A stretch of 64,000 bases of DNA from Elgaria multicarinata webbii (taxonomy: Eukaryota; Chordata; Lepidosauria; Squamata; Anguidae): positions 40,222,726-40,286,725 of the forward strand of contig NC_086178.1 of assembly GCF_023053635.1 (NCBI RefSeq). Reading direction: 5' to 3'. Made by a program: the position numbers and the translations under genes. Shown one piece after another: positions 46,301 through 60,000 of this stretch. The notes beneath the pieces were generated by a model, which saw nothing but the letters and a program-made list of their open reading frames with translations, did no database searches and was not told the origin of the DNA. The first letter of the stretch is position 1. Every line of letters starts with the position of its first letter.

Positions 46301-46319
46301 TTTTTTTTAAAGTAAATTG

Positions 46320-46460
46320 CAGAAATTGGATCTGACGTTCCTGATCCGCGGTGCCTCTGTTGCTGGCTTGCTTCTTCGTTGCGTAAGATGATAAGGATCT
46401 TTGATTGGCTGCTGGTCACCATGGAGACTTACATGGGTTTCTATATCATGCAGTTTGCCT
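46320..46460. promoter_or_regulatory. promoter-like cluster of motifs
   Basis: Within 110 bases lie a CRE half-site (TGACGT), a CpG-containing GATCCGCGG, CTTCGTTGCGTAAG, an inverted CCAAT box (GATTGGCTG) and a palindromic RFX/X-box-like GTCACCATGGAGAC. The X-box core also gives an ACCATGG start context with a 20-codon frame. Inference only. Confidence 0.3.
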
Positions 46461-47279
46461 GTAACAACATGTTCCTTTTGTGAGAACTCTTAAGATCATC
46501 GATCCTGTGTTTAATACTATTCATTAATACTATTTTTATTGGTATTCTGTTTTTAAAACTCTTAGTGTGGTGTTTTTATTCTTTTTATCTTTTATTGTTC
46601 ATGCTATGGAATCTGTTTAGATGTGAATCAGTACATAAACGTAAACACATACATACATTATTTTTAACATTTACCAGTTGGTTCCCTGCGAACAAACTTC
46701 ATGGAGAAATGTCACATCTAACATAGGGTTTAACTTAACTAAAGGTTTACAGAGACTTTTAAATGTTATTTTTGTTAAATTTAACAGCTAGAGACTTCCT
46801 TTCTGAGCAATAACGAAACTTCAACTGGGTTACTTTTAACTGTAGGTGTCTCTTAATCCCTTCATGGTTTGTTTACAGGTCGTATGTTACTGTCATAACA
46901 TTATACATTGGCTTGCACCTGTGTTTATAAAGGTGCACAGAGACTTTTTGTGTTCATTTTGCTTCAATTTGAAATTAATTATGTTTGTTTAATTGTACTT
47001 GACATTTTTAAGTATAAAACTAAAACTTTGTAGTGCACTGTTATAGAAGATAGCCTAATTCTTTTTTAAAAAAGACTTCATGGATTTAAATATACTCCTA
47101 ACTTTGAATTACAGTGAAAAACATTGTTATTTGTGGATTCTGTGAGTCAAGCACTTTCCAATGAAGTATGTTTTGTGAGAATCAGTCAAAGGGAAGGCTG
47201 TCAAAAAGGGATCACCAACTAATTCCCACTTTGAATTATGTAAGATGCACAGTCTTATTCGCTAAAAAGCAATCAAACC

Positions 47280-47800
47280 AGCACACGGCAATTCAAAACA
47301 ATCAAACTTTCAAACAATAAAAATAAGAACATTAAATAGGAAAACATCAGAAAATTAAAACAACTGCATAATTTAAAAGGCTAAATTAAAAGGATGTATT
47401 TTTACATTCTTTCTGAAAGCCAAGAGAGTGCACTCCAATTGTAGTTCTTGAGGAAGTGCATTCCACAGCTTGGGAGTGACACAGGAGAAAGCTGTCCGAC
47501 ACATGCCCAACATGCAGACTTCTACGAGGCCCTCAAAAGGGCCTCTCCTGCAGATCTTAACATCTGGGCAGGTAAAGTGCATTGCAGTAGTCTAAATATG
47601 ATGTAACCAAGGTATGGATAACTGTTGCCAAGTTACACTGACTCAGGAGGGGCTCCCGGCTGGTGCACCAAGTGAAATTGTCCAAACGCACTCGTTGCCA
47701 CCACCATCACCTGAAGCTCCAGGGACACTGTAGGATCAAGGACCACTCCCAAGCTATGTAGCGGGGATGTCTTAATAAGCTCTATAAAAACTGGGGTGGA
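47280..47800 (-). mobile_element. L2-type LINE 3' part, including coding end
   Basis: The minus strand reads LWNALPQELQLECTLLAFRK, the conserved C-terminal motif of L2-type LINE proteins, after a section resembling the preceding part, and then an AT-rich 3' UTR. Diverged and 5' truncated. Confidence 0.65.
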
Positions 47801-48696
47801 TTTTAATGCCAAACTGTACCATATTTCAGTGGCTCTGCTTTCAGCCCCAGCTAATATGTGCTACATCCCAGGAATCCTCTCCTATTCCATGGAGAATAAG
47901 CCCTCATTAGATATAGGTGATGCACTGGAGTCATCATCAGCGTACCTCCCCTTTCAGTGGCCACGTGGCTTTGAGGGTGGGGCTAAGCATGTGGCTCCAG
48001 TGCCCCTTTCACTGTGGGTACCCTATGTATGCCAGTAATGTGTGAATAGGGCTATAGAAGCTGCATTTAAAAAAAAAACTGCACAAAAGCCAGGAACCCA
48101 CCAAATGATTGGTGGCTGGGGAAAAGGGGTGACACCCCTGTGTCTCCCTTTCAAGGCAAGATTAAAATGCATGAGATCCTCCTCCCCATCCCACAGATCC
48201 CCCATCCCACCACCTTTGGTACCTGCTACATCCTTCATTCTTGTTTCATTTCTTCCTTTTACATTGGTGTGTGCTTCAATGGGACTATCTGCATACTTCA
48301 TTGCTATGATAGGAATCGACTCCTTGTCTGAACTTGGCTGTGCATCTTCAAAAGGAATAGGGTGGAAAAGGTGTAATTAAATCTTTACAAGAGTGTGGAG
48401 CACTCCTGTTCAATATTCCAGTCCGCCTTGCCTTCTGCCATTCCACTCCCACTTTCTGGGGCCCCACACCAGTTTTGCTATCCACCCACCCACCCTGACA
48501 CTAAGTGAGCATTGCCTGACCACTGAGTTTGTTCAATCCCCCTTGGGCTGTTTTGGGGGGCCTCCCACCCTAAGGGTTTCTTCTTCTAATTTTTTTTGTA
48601 TTTCTGGAAGGTTTGGAATTAGCCTGTGTGTTATGTATGGGTGGAGCCATTTGGGGTACATAAGCCTATCCATTGGACATAGAAGAAATGATTAAA

Positions 48697-48946
48697 TCAA
48701 AAGTAATCACTTATGGTTTTCCTTCCTTTACCTTGTAAACATGAGTTTTGGAATGCTTCAGCCCCACAGTCCTGAGACAATTGAGCAGATTCCTGGCTAA
48801 GGTCAGGATCCCTAGCTGGCCTTCCCATGATCTCATGCTCAGATGCAATTGTATTTCGGACCAGGAAGTATGTGTGCATTTTCCCTTTGCCTTTCACGTC
48901 AATTTCTCCTCTTTCCATCAGCTCAAAATTCTTGTCCTTTAAGCAT
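48697..48946 (-). CDS. GUCY1B2: GUCY1B2 terminal exon as read-through to stop
   Basis: One base completes Gln, then 82 codons: [20 protein letters not shown] to [10 protein letters not shown] and a tail ending TISDYF, TGA. Acceptor CTTTATGTTTCAG. A good donor (TTTACAAG|gtaaag, about 48735) lies before the stop, so the true last exon may be elsewhere. Confidence 0.8.
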
Positions 48947-51033
48947 CTGAAACATAAAGAGAACAGCATGTCCCAGGAGTGGGCTATGAAACTGGTTCTG
49001 AATAAAACAATAAGGCTGCAATCCTATACACACTTACCTGAGAGGAGTAAGTCCCATTGAATTCAACGGGATGTACTTCTGAGTAGACACAATATAGGAT
49101 TGCATTGTATCAGCATTCTCTATGAAATGTTTGCTTATTATACAATCTCCCCACATATACACATCTTTGTACAGGAGACACTGGCTGGGTTCACACGACA
49201 TGATAACTCACACTCATGGTTGAGTGTGGGTTGTTGTTGAACCCTGGGTTAATGTGTTCTTTAAACGTAACACATATTCCTCAGAGTGGCTTGTTAACCA
49301 TGCAGTGTGATTGTTAACCACCCTGTTTTATTATGTTCTTAATGGTTTTAATTTTTGTGAACTGCCCAGAGAGCTTCGGCTATTGGACGGTATAAAAATG
49401 TAATAAATAAATAAATAAATAAACAACCCAACAATAAACTATGGCTTCTGAAGGTGGCTTGATTGAGAAAAATAATGTGCACAACATAGTTAATAAGCCA
49501 CCCTGTGAAAAATGCACTGCATTCAGACAATGTGATAACCTACATTTCAACATCAACCAACGGTTCAACAACAACCCACACTCATCCACTGAGTATGGGC
49601 TAGTGTGTTGCATGAACCCAATCGCTGCTTGGATTTTAACCTTGATGACCACTTAAATGAAGAATCTGCAATGGCGACACAGTGGTGATTGAATACATGT
49701 GCTGTAAGCTGCAGCCACCAGAAAGGAGTTATGGCCATGCAAGGACAGAGAAAAACCTTTGCAGTTATAGCCTGCCACTTCCAATTGCATACACCAGACT
49801 TCCACAACCCTCTAGATGTTTTGGACTACAACCCCCAAAAGCCCCAGCCAGCATGGAACCTGCATGAGCCTGAGAAGTCATTTTCATGCATTGTTTTAAG
49901 AACAGATTGTCCTGAAGTTACTCACTGATGAACACTGGAGCTCAGGTGAATTTTGCTTGGTACGCCATGGCTCTCCATCCGGGATGCTATATTCACTGTG
50001 TCTCCAAATAAGCAATACCGTGGCATTTTTTCTCCAACAACCCCAGCGAGGACAGGCCCTGTGTGGATGCCAACTCTAATCTAAACAAGAATGGAAAATA
50101 AAAATTTAAAAAATCTCTTCCACAACAGGTTTCATTTTCAAGCCAACATTTCTACCACACAAACTAAACCAGTGACAAACCAGAATCCAGAGTTCCTCTG
50201 GTGAAGTCTGTCAATATATACAATACTGTGAGGCTTATTAAATTCAGGGCAACAGTAACTTCTCATAAAGGGCTTTTCTACATGAGGCATTTAAGCCGGG
50301 CCTTTACAGAAGCTTCTGTTTTCGGATTCTTTGTGTGATTTAAATTGGCTCCTTTACACAGACGCTTGTTCATGCGCAGGTTATTTCACGGTTGGACTAC
50401 TGCAACCTTCTTCTCTCTGGCCTTCCTTCTTCTCACATCAGTCCGTTGGTTTCTGTTCACCACTCTGCCGCAAAGATCATCTTCTTGGCTCACCGCTCTG
50501 ACCATGTTACTCCGCTTCTGAAATCTCTTCATTGGCTTCCAATTCACTTCAGAATCCAATATAAACTTCTCCTGTTAACCTTCAAAGCTTTTCACGGTCT
50601 AGCTCCTTCCTATCTCTCCTCTCTCATCTCACACTATTGCCCCGCTCGTGCTCTTCGCTCCTCTGATGCCATGTTTCTCGCCTGCCCAAGGGCCTCTACT
50701 TCCCTTGCTCGGCTCCGTCCATTTTCTTCTGCTGCCCCTTACGCCTGAAACGCTCTTCCAGAACATTTGAGAACTACAAGTTCAATCGCAGCTTTTAAAG
50801 CTCAACTAAAAACTTTTCTTTTTCCTAAAGCTTTTAAAACTTGATGTTGTGCGGACTTTATACTGTTAGTTTTACCCTACCCTGTGCCTGCTTACCCTAC
50901 CCAGTGCCTGTTGGCATTCTCTTCCCCTCCTTATTGTTTTACTATGATTTTATTAGATTGTAAGCCTATGCGGCAGGGCCTTGCTATTTACTGTTTTACT
51001 CTGTACAGCACCATGTACATTGATGGTGCTATA

Positions 51034-51092
<59 letters not shown>

Positions 51093-54000
51093 TAATACAC
51101 ATATTTTTTTTGGAGGGGGGAGGCTTTCTCTGCCTTTCTGTATATTCCATTACACAACCACCAGGTGGCACTGTGGTATAGCAGAATTATGCAATTACAT
51201 GAGGGCTCTATAATGCCATTGAGAGAAAAAATAAACTTTCCCTGTTAGGAAAAAAAATGTGTTAATGGTTGCAAAGCACAAGAGAGGCTCTGGAGGAGGA
51301 TGACATAGTGTAAAGGACCCGCAAACTACCATGAGTAAGCAAGCTTGTTGTGATGGGGTGTAGAGAGTGAAGCTGTACTTGTGACTAGTGAATTCAGAGA
51401 TGTGAATATGACTTGCAACCAGTGTAACTATCTGGAAAATATTTTGGGAGGGAGTTACTACAGCTGACACAGAGCAAACTCTACCAGGACATTCTCCTAT
51501 TTAACCTCCTTTGAATTGAAAGGGAGATTAGATAGAGAGATAAATAGATAGATAGATTTGGTTAGTTAGTTAAAGATTTCAGGGCATAACAGCCCTCACA
51601 AGACAGTTTACAATTCTAAGATAAACCATAATAACATAAATCTTTTTTTAAATTCATACACCCCTTAAAATGAACAAGAAATTAATCTAAAGCATACTAA
51701 TTAGTAAAACATAGTTTGAAATAAAAATGATTTAAGAGGTTGGAAAGGTTTTTTTAGAAAAAAAATGAATAAAGATGAAACCAAATTGATTTCTATAAAT
51801 GCGGAGCCACCACCAAAAAATCCCTGCCCCTGCTATCCATCAATCTAGCACCTTTCAATGATTAGACAAAGGACAGGGTCTCAGACATTGACATTGATGC
51901 ATGGGTAGCCAGATGTCAAAGAAAGGGAATTTCCAGAGGGTACCAAAATACTCCTTGAGGGGTTTGCATATCAGACTTCTTTCCATTTTCCAGGTTTTGA
52001 AGAAACAATATTACATTCAGGCAACTGATCAATAAATGCCTGAACAAATAACACAGACAAATTATGTATTGTTATCATCTGAAGTTGAAGACAGATGATA
52101 GATATTTTATCTTACCTTTATACTGTTAGTTTTACTCTACCCTATGCCTGTTTGGTGCATTCTCTTCCCCTTCTTATTGTTTTATTATGATTCTATTAGA
52201 ATGTAAGCCTATGCGTCAGGGTTTTGCTATTTTATTGTTTTACTCTGTACAGCACCATGTATACTGATGGTGCTAAATAAATAAATAAATAAATAAAAGA
52301 CATCTGAAAGCAGTTTGAAAAATAGATTTTTCAGGGGTGGATGGGGGGCGTGTAACTGTTTCAAAAATTTGCAAACCCTGTGGGTGAACTATGAGACAAA
52401 AGCAGTGAATTTGTGCACCAAGGGAAGTGATGCTTCTCTCAAATCATTTTCAGCTCTCAGAAAAATGGTTGTTTGTCTCCAGCTTCAGATGAAGAGTCTG
52501 AATCAGGAGATTATTTACAGTAATCCCATGAACATCCTTTAAAGCAGACAGCTTTGATCAAATCCTGTTAAACCCCACTCCTCTGGTGTACAGTGGATTA
52601 ATGTGCTGAGGCTACTCAGAACTAATTCTGCAGAGGCATTGATGTTATACACATTCTCCTACTGCAGCATGTCTCACACATTAAACCCAAAACCAAAAAC
52701 AGATAGCTTTATCATGCATCCCCCAGGATCCAAAACTCTTTGTGCCCTCTGACACTCCTGTGATGAGGGTTCCCTTTCCTTGAACAGGGCAAGTGGCATG
52801 TGTGCAACAGTTCGCATCCGTAAAGCTTCCCCTTCCATTGAAGTGGTTAGGGCATCCTTGCAAGCCCAGGAGCTCTGTGTGCACACACATTGAAGCTCTT
52901 GCAACTATAAAGAATTGACAGCCCTGGACATTGGTCTTTAACCATTCCAGTGGGCTTCCCAAGCCAACCAATGAGTCCTTTGGGTTGTTGGCTTTTTTAA
53001 ATGCCAGCAGAAAAGCCTACAATTTATTGGATTGGATCTAGACTTAGCCATACTTAGTCATAGCACTTAAGTTAGTCGTGACCATTCTATGTCCCTCTGA
53101 TTTTATGTATTCATGTATTTATTTATTTATTTATTTATAATATTTATATACTACTTGATATAAGGCTCCTGTAAGCAAGCAATTTATTGCACGCTTGTAA
53201 TTGGCCACTCATGGAAGTTTGTAGGTCCATTACACAACATAGTCAATGAGCAGGACATCTCCTGTGCTGTCCCCTGGAAATCATGTTATTAAAAGAACCA
53301 GCTTTAATGTGATAATGCCCAGGAAAAAGTGGAATCTTCAGCCACTAGATGGTGCTGTCCCAATAAAAGTGAATGGAGCACACTTAGAGGGGAAGTAAAT
53401 TCAAACTACATGGATGACCCTCTCTGCCCGAGTAATGCAGTCCATAACAGTTGTGCCAGAGAAGCAGGAGCACAAAGCCCCAGGTAAGCAACGCGATTTC
53501 CCTTTAATGTAGAGACCCTCATGGTGATATCTCTAAGCAATTTCCATACAAAAATACTCCCCCAAAAAAGAACCCTACTGTTAAAATACATATTTAATAC
53601 AATACAATAATAAACAGAACATTCAAGAAACAAAACAACAACAATCAAATGGGAAAGTATTGTGATCAGTTACAAGCTAGGGAAAGCTTGTGTCACCCAG
53701 GGAAGCATGTTGCAGGGCTTGAGTTCTGCTACTGAGAAGCCTGCTTTCAAGATATTACATGGCAACATTCTGTTGGTTATGGACCAGCCAGCAAGGCCTT
53801 CCCTAAAGATCTTAGAAGTTGTTAGGGGATGTACAGGGCAAGGCGGTCTGCTAGGTATCCTGATCCTGAGTTATGTATTCAGTATTCTTAGTATGACTGA
53901 AGATGGATCCAACCCACCACAAATCAAGTCTTCATAAATAGTAAACAGACAACATGTGGGAGTATTTATTAGTTACTCACTTGAATAGGATTTCCAGAAA

Positions 54001-57000
54001 CTGGATTCTTGATATCTTTGGCTGCTACTATCATTCCCAGGGCAAAGTTGGCAACTCGTTCAGCATGCGTTGATACAGGTACAGGAACACCTCCTACCAC
54101 CATGTAGGCATCCCCGATAGTTTCCACCTTGAAAAAGAAGCAGATACATCCTGCCATTTCGATGGTCTCTGCTTGAGCTTAATGTTACAATACGATATTG
54201 TCAAGGGCTTGCCTAGTCATTATAAGATCTCATTTACTGAGTGTAGAGGACCCCTTGTTTCAGAGCTCCCATTCCCCACCCACCCATCAAGGCATGCAAT
54301 CCAACCATTCCCTCTCTTTCTAGTATTGGACAGACGGAGCACAATGTAAGATGATGATGAGAGATGTGAAATGGTAAGAGCCTAAGAAGAGCCCTGTTGA
54401 ATTAGGCCAAGGGTTCATCTAGTCCAGCATTTAACTATGTTTTCTGTTCATGATTTTGTGCATTGCATTATTAATTCAATGCCACCCTCCCTTGTCAGAA
54501 CTAGGTAAAAGAAATGGAAATCTCTGCTCCCAGGTATGCTGCATTGCCCAAGAGCTCTAAAACGGGACGTGTTTATCACCTCTTCCTGCTTTACTTTTAT
54601 AGGAGCTAGTGGGAATCTGGATGATACCCAATGAAAGCTGGGGCCTTAAATGATTTTCCATTTCATTCCAGGGCAGGGCTAAGAATGAATTAGTCTAGAC
54701 ATCCATTGCCCTTCCTGTCACTAATGTCAGTTTCGTGAAATTAACCAGAATACTTATCACTGTGCGAATACCTTGTAGACATCATGCACAGTGGTTAGCC
54801 TGTCGAATCGCAAGTACATTGCATTTAACATGAGGACTATCTGAATAGGTTCACACTGGGCACAAATGTTGGTAAAAGTTACGACGTCGCTGAATAATAT
54901 GGTGCACTCTTTGAACTCGCCTGAAAGATGGGGGGGAAAGAGGACAAGTTTTAGAAGCCTTTCATAGGTTAGTGAATAAACGGAACCACTCAAGGCAGTC
55001 AGTCAGTCATTTAGTATCCTACCATCTATTGATACAGCCGCTTAGTTACCTTGCAGTCCAAGGAGACATATAAAGGATAAAACCAATACAATGGCACAGC
55101 AAAAGACCAAAACAGCTGGCTAATAATCAATGTTATATATAAGGCCATGATCTATCCCAGGGGCAGGCCACTTGTGACCATCCAGATGTTTTGGCTTACA
55201 ACTCCCATCATCCTCTGCCATTGGCCATGTTGATCTGCTAGGGCTGATGGAAGTTGTAGGCCAAAACATCCTGATGGCTCCAACTTGCCCACCCGTGGTC
55301 TAGCCAAAGCACATTTAAGTTCCATTAGTTTCATCATTATGCGTTAAGAATAAGCTTAACTCTACATATAAAATCAGAAGATCCCCACACCAAGGTGGAG
55401 AGTCGGAAGCTTACAAAGCAAAGCATGAAGGCAGCAGCTCCCATGTCCTTTACTCCCCCCAGCATCTAATATCCAGAAGTCCACTACTTCTAAGCAATGG
55501 AAGTGCACTTGCATTGGAATAATGGCACTTTAAAGTCCTAATATTGACTGGAAGGTGCACAAAAGAGCCTTCTCTGTAGTGGGCCCATGACTGTGGAATG
55601 CCCCTCTCAGAGAGATCCATCTGGCATCTTCTCTGTATACATTTAGATGCCAGGTTAAGACCTTCCTCTTCCAGCAGGCATTTATTATTTAGTTATAGCA
55701 TTTATATCCTGCTTTTTTCATCCAAGAAACCCAAGGTGGCATACATAATCCTCTTCCTCTCCTTTTTATCCTCACAACAACAACCCTGTGAGGTAGGCTG
55801 GGCCGAGAATCAGCGAGTGGCCAAATCTCACTCATTGAGCTTCATGGCCAAATGGGGACTAGAACTCGGGTCTCCCCTCTCTCAGTCCAACACTCTAACC
55901 ACTACACCACACAGGCTCTCTAATCTGTTGCTCTGATTATTAACTTTACAGCTGGCTTTCTAATCTTTTTCAATGGCGTAATATTTTGATACTTTTATTG
56001 TGGCATTTGTTACTTTGGGTTGTTACTTTTTGTTGTTGTTTTGCTTTTTGATGATTGTAAACTGCCCTGCGGGCATCTGCCAGTTGGGGGATATATACTT
56101 TTAAGGAAAAAAATTAATAGCAATCAATGGCTTACATAGAATGATCATGCTGTTCCCCACTGACAGCAGTAGTGTGAGGAGAAAGGGTGCCTAGCCCAAC
56201 TTTGCTCTGAGGCCCATCAGTCCCCTGAGTAGTCCCGACACCTGCTTTGTTCCTTGATTGCGAGCTCATCTTTCCTACAACTCTAACCCTCGTTCTCAAA
56301 AGCCGGGCCATTGCATAGCTCGGTCCACGCTCTTTTCCCCAAACGTCTTGTCCACATCCAGTTCATTCACCTGCCTCAACTCGTTTCCCTTCTTTGAGCT
56401 GGTTGGCCACATGCTTGGGGAGCATGGCGTACAGAAGGGCTTCCGTTTTCTTCTTCTCTTCCTCCAGGTGCTTTGACAGTATGCGCAGCTCCTCTTTCTT
56501 CCTCTCCAGCTGATTGGAGAGCTCCATCTCAGCCAGCCGCTGTTGGTTGAGAAGGATCAAATCCCTGGTGACGTCATGGGGAGCGATGTCCGCGATGTGC
56601 ATGTGCCTCTCTTCCAGCTCGTGCAGCGTGCGCAGCAGAGGGGAGCAAAGGTAGAGCATACACTGAACAGACTCCATCCAGATCATCTGCCCTGGTTCAG
56701 ACAAATGCATCGTCATGGGTAGCCTCCCTGCATGCCAAATCTTTCAGCTATTCAAACTGCTAGTGTTGTTTTCCAGTTTGCATGCACAATGGTAAGGGCA
56801 GTATCCAACTGTTTCATTCCATTAGCAGCAGCGGAAACTAGGTTCTGAGCTATATGCAAGAGAAGAACCAAACTAAACTGCAGGCGTGGATGAGCAAGCA
56901 GTTTTGCATAATTCTTGTGCAACTGCTTTGTACTCGTTGTGCAATGTGTTGTGCAATACATTGTGCAACACATTGTGCAACCGGTAGTACAACTGCTCAT

Positions 57001-60000
57001 ACAACCAGTTGTGCCAGCATAAAAGGCAACCGCTGGCACAATGGAAAGATCCAGCAGAGCTCCACATGCTCCATTTGGGTTTGCAGAATGTCACCGTTGG
57101 ATACTGCCCAAAATGTTCATCCCTCCCACTCCCTTCTACTCCCCTCAGAACAGATAACTATTTGTCTCAACTATTATGATGAGGATACCATTTTCAATTT
57201 TAAAGAAAGGAGAAAGGAAGAAATTTGGTAGGGCTGAGCCCAGATTTTTAGCAAGGCCTTTGTTGCAAGATTGATTTTTTTAATACATTACTGGGTATCT
57301 TCAAGCAGAAGCTAGACATTCATCTGTTGGAAATTTGCTAATTATGGATTTCCAGCATATCATCATCATCATCATCATTACCACCACCACCACCATCACA
57401 TTTCTCTCCCACCTTTTTTTTTTTTCCTCTTGAAAGGAACCCAAGGGAGCTTACATGGTCCACTTCTCCATTTTACCGTCACAACAACTCTGTGAAGTAG
57501 GTTAGGCTGAGAGTCAGTGGGCATATCTACACAATTCATTTATCCCAGTGATTTTATGGTTTTGCCGCAGTCCCGGGAAAACCCTAAGGACCATGGCTGG
57601 TGTGGCACTGGCTTCCTGGGTCCTCAAACGGGAATGGAGCTGTGTGGGGTGGCTCCATGACCATGGCGGTGGGGTGGCAGCAATTTCGCATCCATTCCAG
57701 GATGTCGTGCAACCATATAGATGCTGGGGGAGGATCGCAGAAGCAGGTAAGTCCACGAACCTCCCCACTCCCTCCCACTAAACCCTTAGGTGTAGACATA
57801 CACAGATACAGGGTTACCTGCTTGGTGCGAAATATTCCTTTGCCTCGTGCTCATACCTAACTATGGTATGTAGCAGAGGCTAGTGGTTCTGATGTCAGTG
57901 AGGCAGTGGATCCACTCCAGGTTTCAATCAGAATCAGTCAGAACTCTAAAGGAGCTGTCCAAGGTGCTTTGTTAGTCCTACTTAGAGTAGAGTAGACCCA
58001 TAGCTCTGTTAGAGTTCTGACTGGTTCCGTCTGAAACCCAGAGCTGACATAAGAGCCACCACCCTCCACTACCCAGAGGAACCTTTGATTAGTCACATGA
58101 ATAACTCCCGGCCCCAAAATTGATTGGGAAAGCAAGCGAGTACCTCTGAGCTCTAGCATCGGACGCTGCTTCCAGGATTCTGGCATCATCTCCCTCTTGG
58201 TCCGGAAAACAAATTGGCTGTTGATGAATTTCTGAACACTGGAGATGGTGAATTTCACTTCAGGGCGTACAATACTGAAGTACTGATTGAGGCGGATTCC
58301 CATGGTTTGAAGGCCAGGCACAATCTTTTGAATGCTGACTCCGGCTTGCTTCACTCTGAGCTTAATATATATATATATTTTAAAAGGACTTTTGGGCATC
58401 CCTGTACTATTTTTGTTCAACCGCCGGTAGAACATCATTTTATAAATATCCCTGGAGGAGAGGTTCTTTGTAACCTTCCTTAAATGCTCCAAATGCTTAA
58501 TGTCTGGCTTAAAACAGCCCTCCTGCCCCGTGTCTCTTGTTGTCTTCCACAGTCCTCTCACACTCCCTAGGGGCGTTGAATCTCTCTCAGCCCAAGTGCT
58601 GAACTCAGTTTCAAAGGAGCTCTTGGGAGCTGCATTCCAGTGGTGGGTGGGGTGAAAGGAAATAGGGGTGGGGTCAAAATTCCAAAAATCCCAGCATTAT
58701 TTTTGTTAAAAGCTCTTACTGCAGGTAACTAAGCCTTAGGCTTAGTTTTAACCTTTTAGAAGGGGGAAACACCAAATAATTGGTAGGTGGGGGAAAAGGG
58801 GAGGAGATGCAGTCCTCTGGGGAACCCCAGAAGACTTGATTGGCACCCCAGGTGGCCTGAGTTTGGCCTGTGGCCTGAATTAGACTAAATTGGAAACAAC
58901 CCATTGGATACACCCCACTCTGGAATACAATCAACATCAGGCTTGTCTACAAATGGCATTTATCCCCGGGGTGGACACAAGGTCGTCCCTGCACATTCAA
59001 ATAACGAACAGCTGATCCTGGGGTGAACCAGGGACAAGCACTCAGTTCTCCTGGGATAGTTGGGACTGCTTTTTCCGTTTTGTTTTGTTTTGCTGACTCG
59101 GGACCATCCCGAGCTCCAAGGGTGGTGTTGCTGTTCTTCCTGTGTTCCTCCCTCTTCCGCATGAGTAGCAGGGCTCAGGAAATGGGCACAGAGCTATGGG
59201 GGGAGTCCATGGACAATGGGGGTGAGGGGAAGAGCATTTTTGCCATCTTTGGGATGGTGCTTGATGTCTTCCAGCACCGAGTTTGTCATGTGTGTTTTTT
59301 AACAAAATCATTCCTTCACACAGGATTGCGCCTGTGCAATTGCACAAATGTCTCCGTGTCTGTTTTTTAAATGTTACCCCAGGATGTCCCTCTTTACTTC
59401 TAGGACAACTTGCTGGTGTGTGTGGCCCCTGAGGGATGATCCGAGAAGTGGAAAACTCCATGATCGTATCTCCTCACACTCCAAAGGGAAGCAGGTGTAG
59501 ATGAGCCCATCATCACATTGGGCTCAATAGCCTTATAGGCCCCTTCCAACTCTACTATTCTACGATACTGGTCGATATTCATTGTATCATGCCACTGCCT
59601 TACGTTGACTGTGCTGGAAGTAGGCTGAGAGAGGATATTTGATTGTCTTTTAGGCAAGATGTTGTACATGATCTGACAACATTAACTAAAGTAGCATGAT
59701 GTTACAAGGGTTTATGATTAGTGCTGGGTCAAAAATTTTGAACATTCAATTTTCAGCATTTCATGGGGGGACGGGACAAAAACTCATGTGAAAGAGGCTG
59801 GGAGAGGTGAGAATTTCGGAGACTTTTTCTCCTTGGGGAGGGGATAGGGTTTCACCATACATTTTTAAATGTAGCCAGTTGTTGACGGGTCTTCTTTATT
59901 TCTTTTTATTTGCTTTAAAACACCCCCAGCATTTTCAGGAGCCCGGGAGTTCTTCCTGAGTGTTTACTAGAGAGGGTGAGGTCACATGGTCTCCAATACG

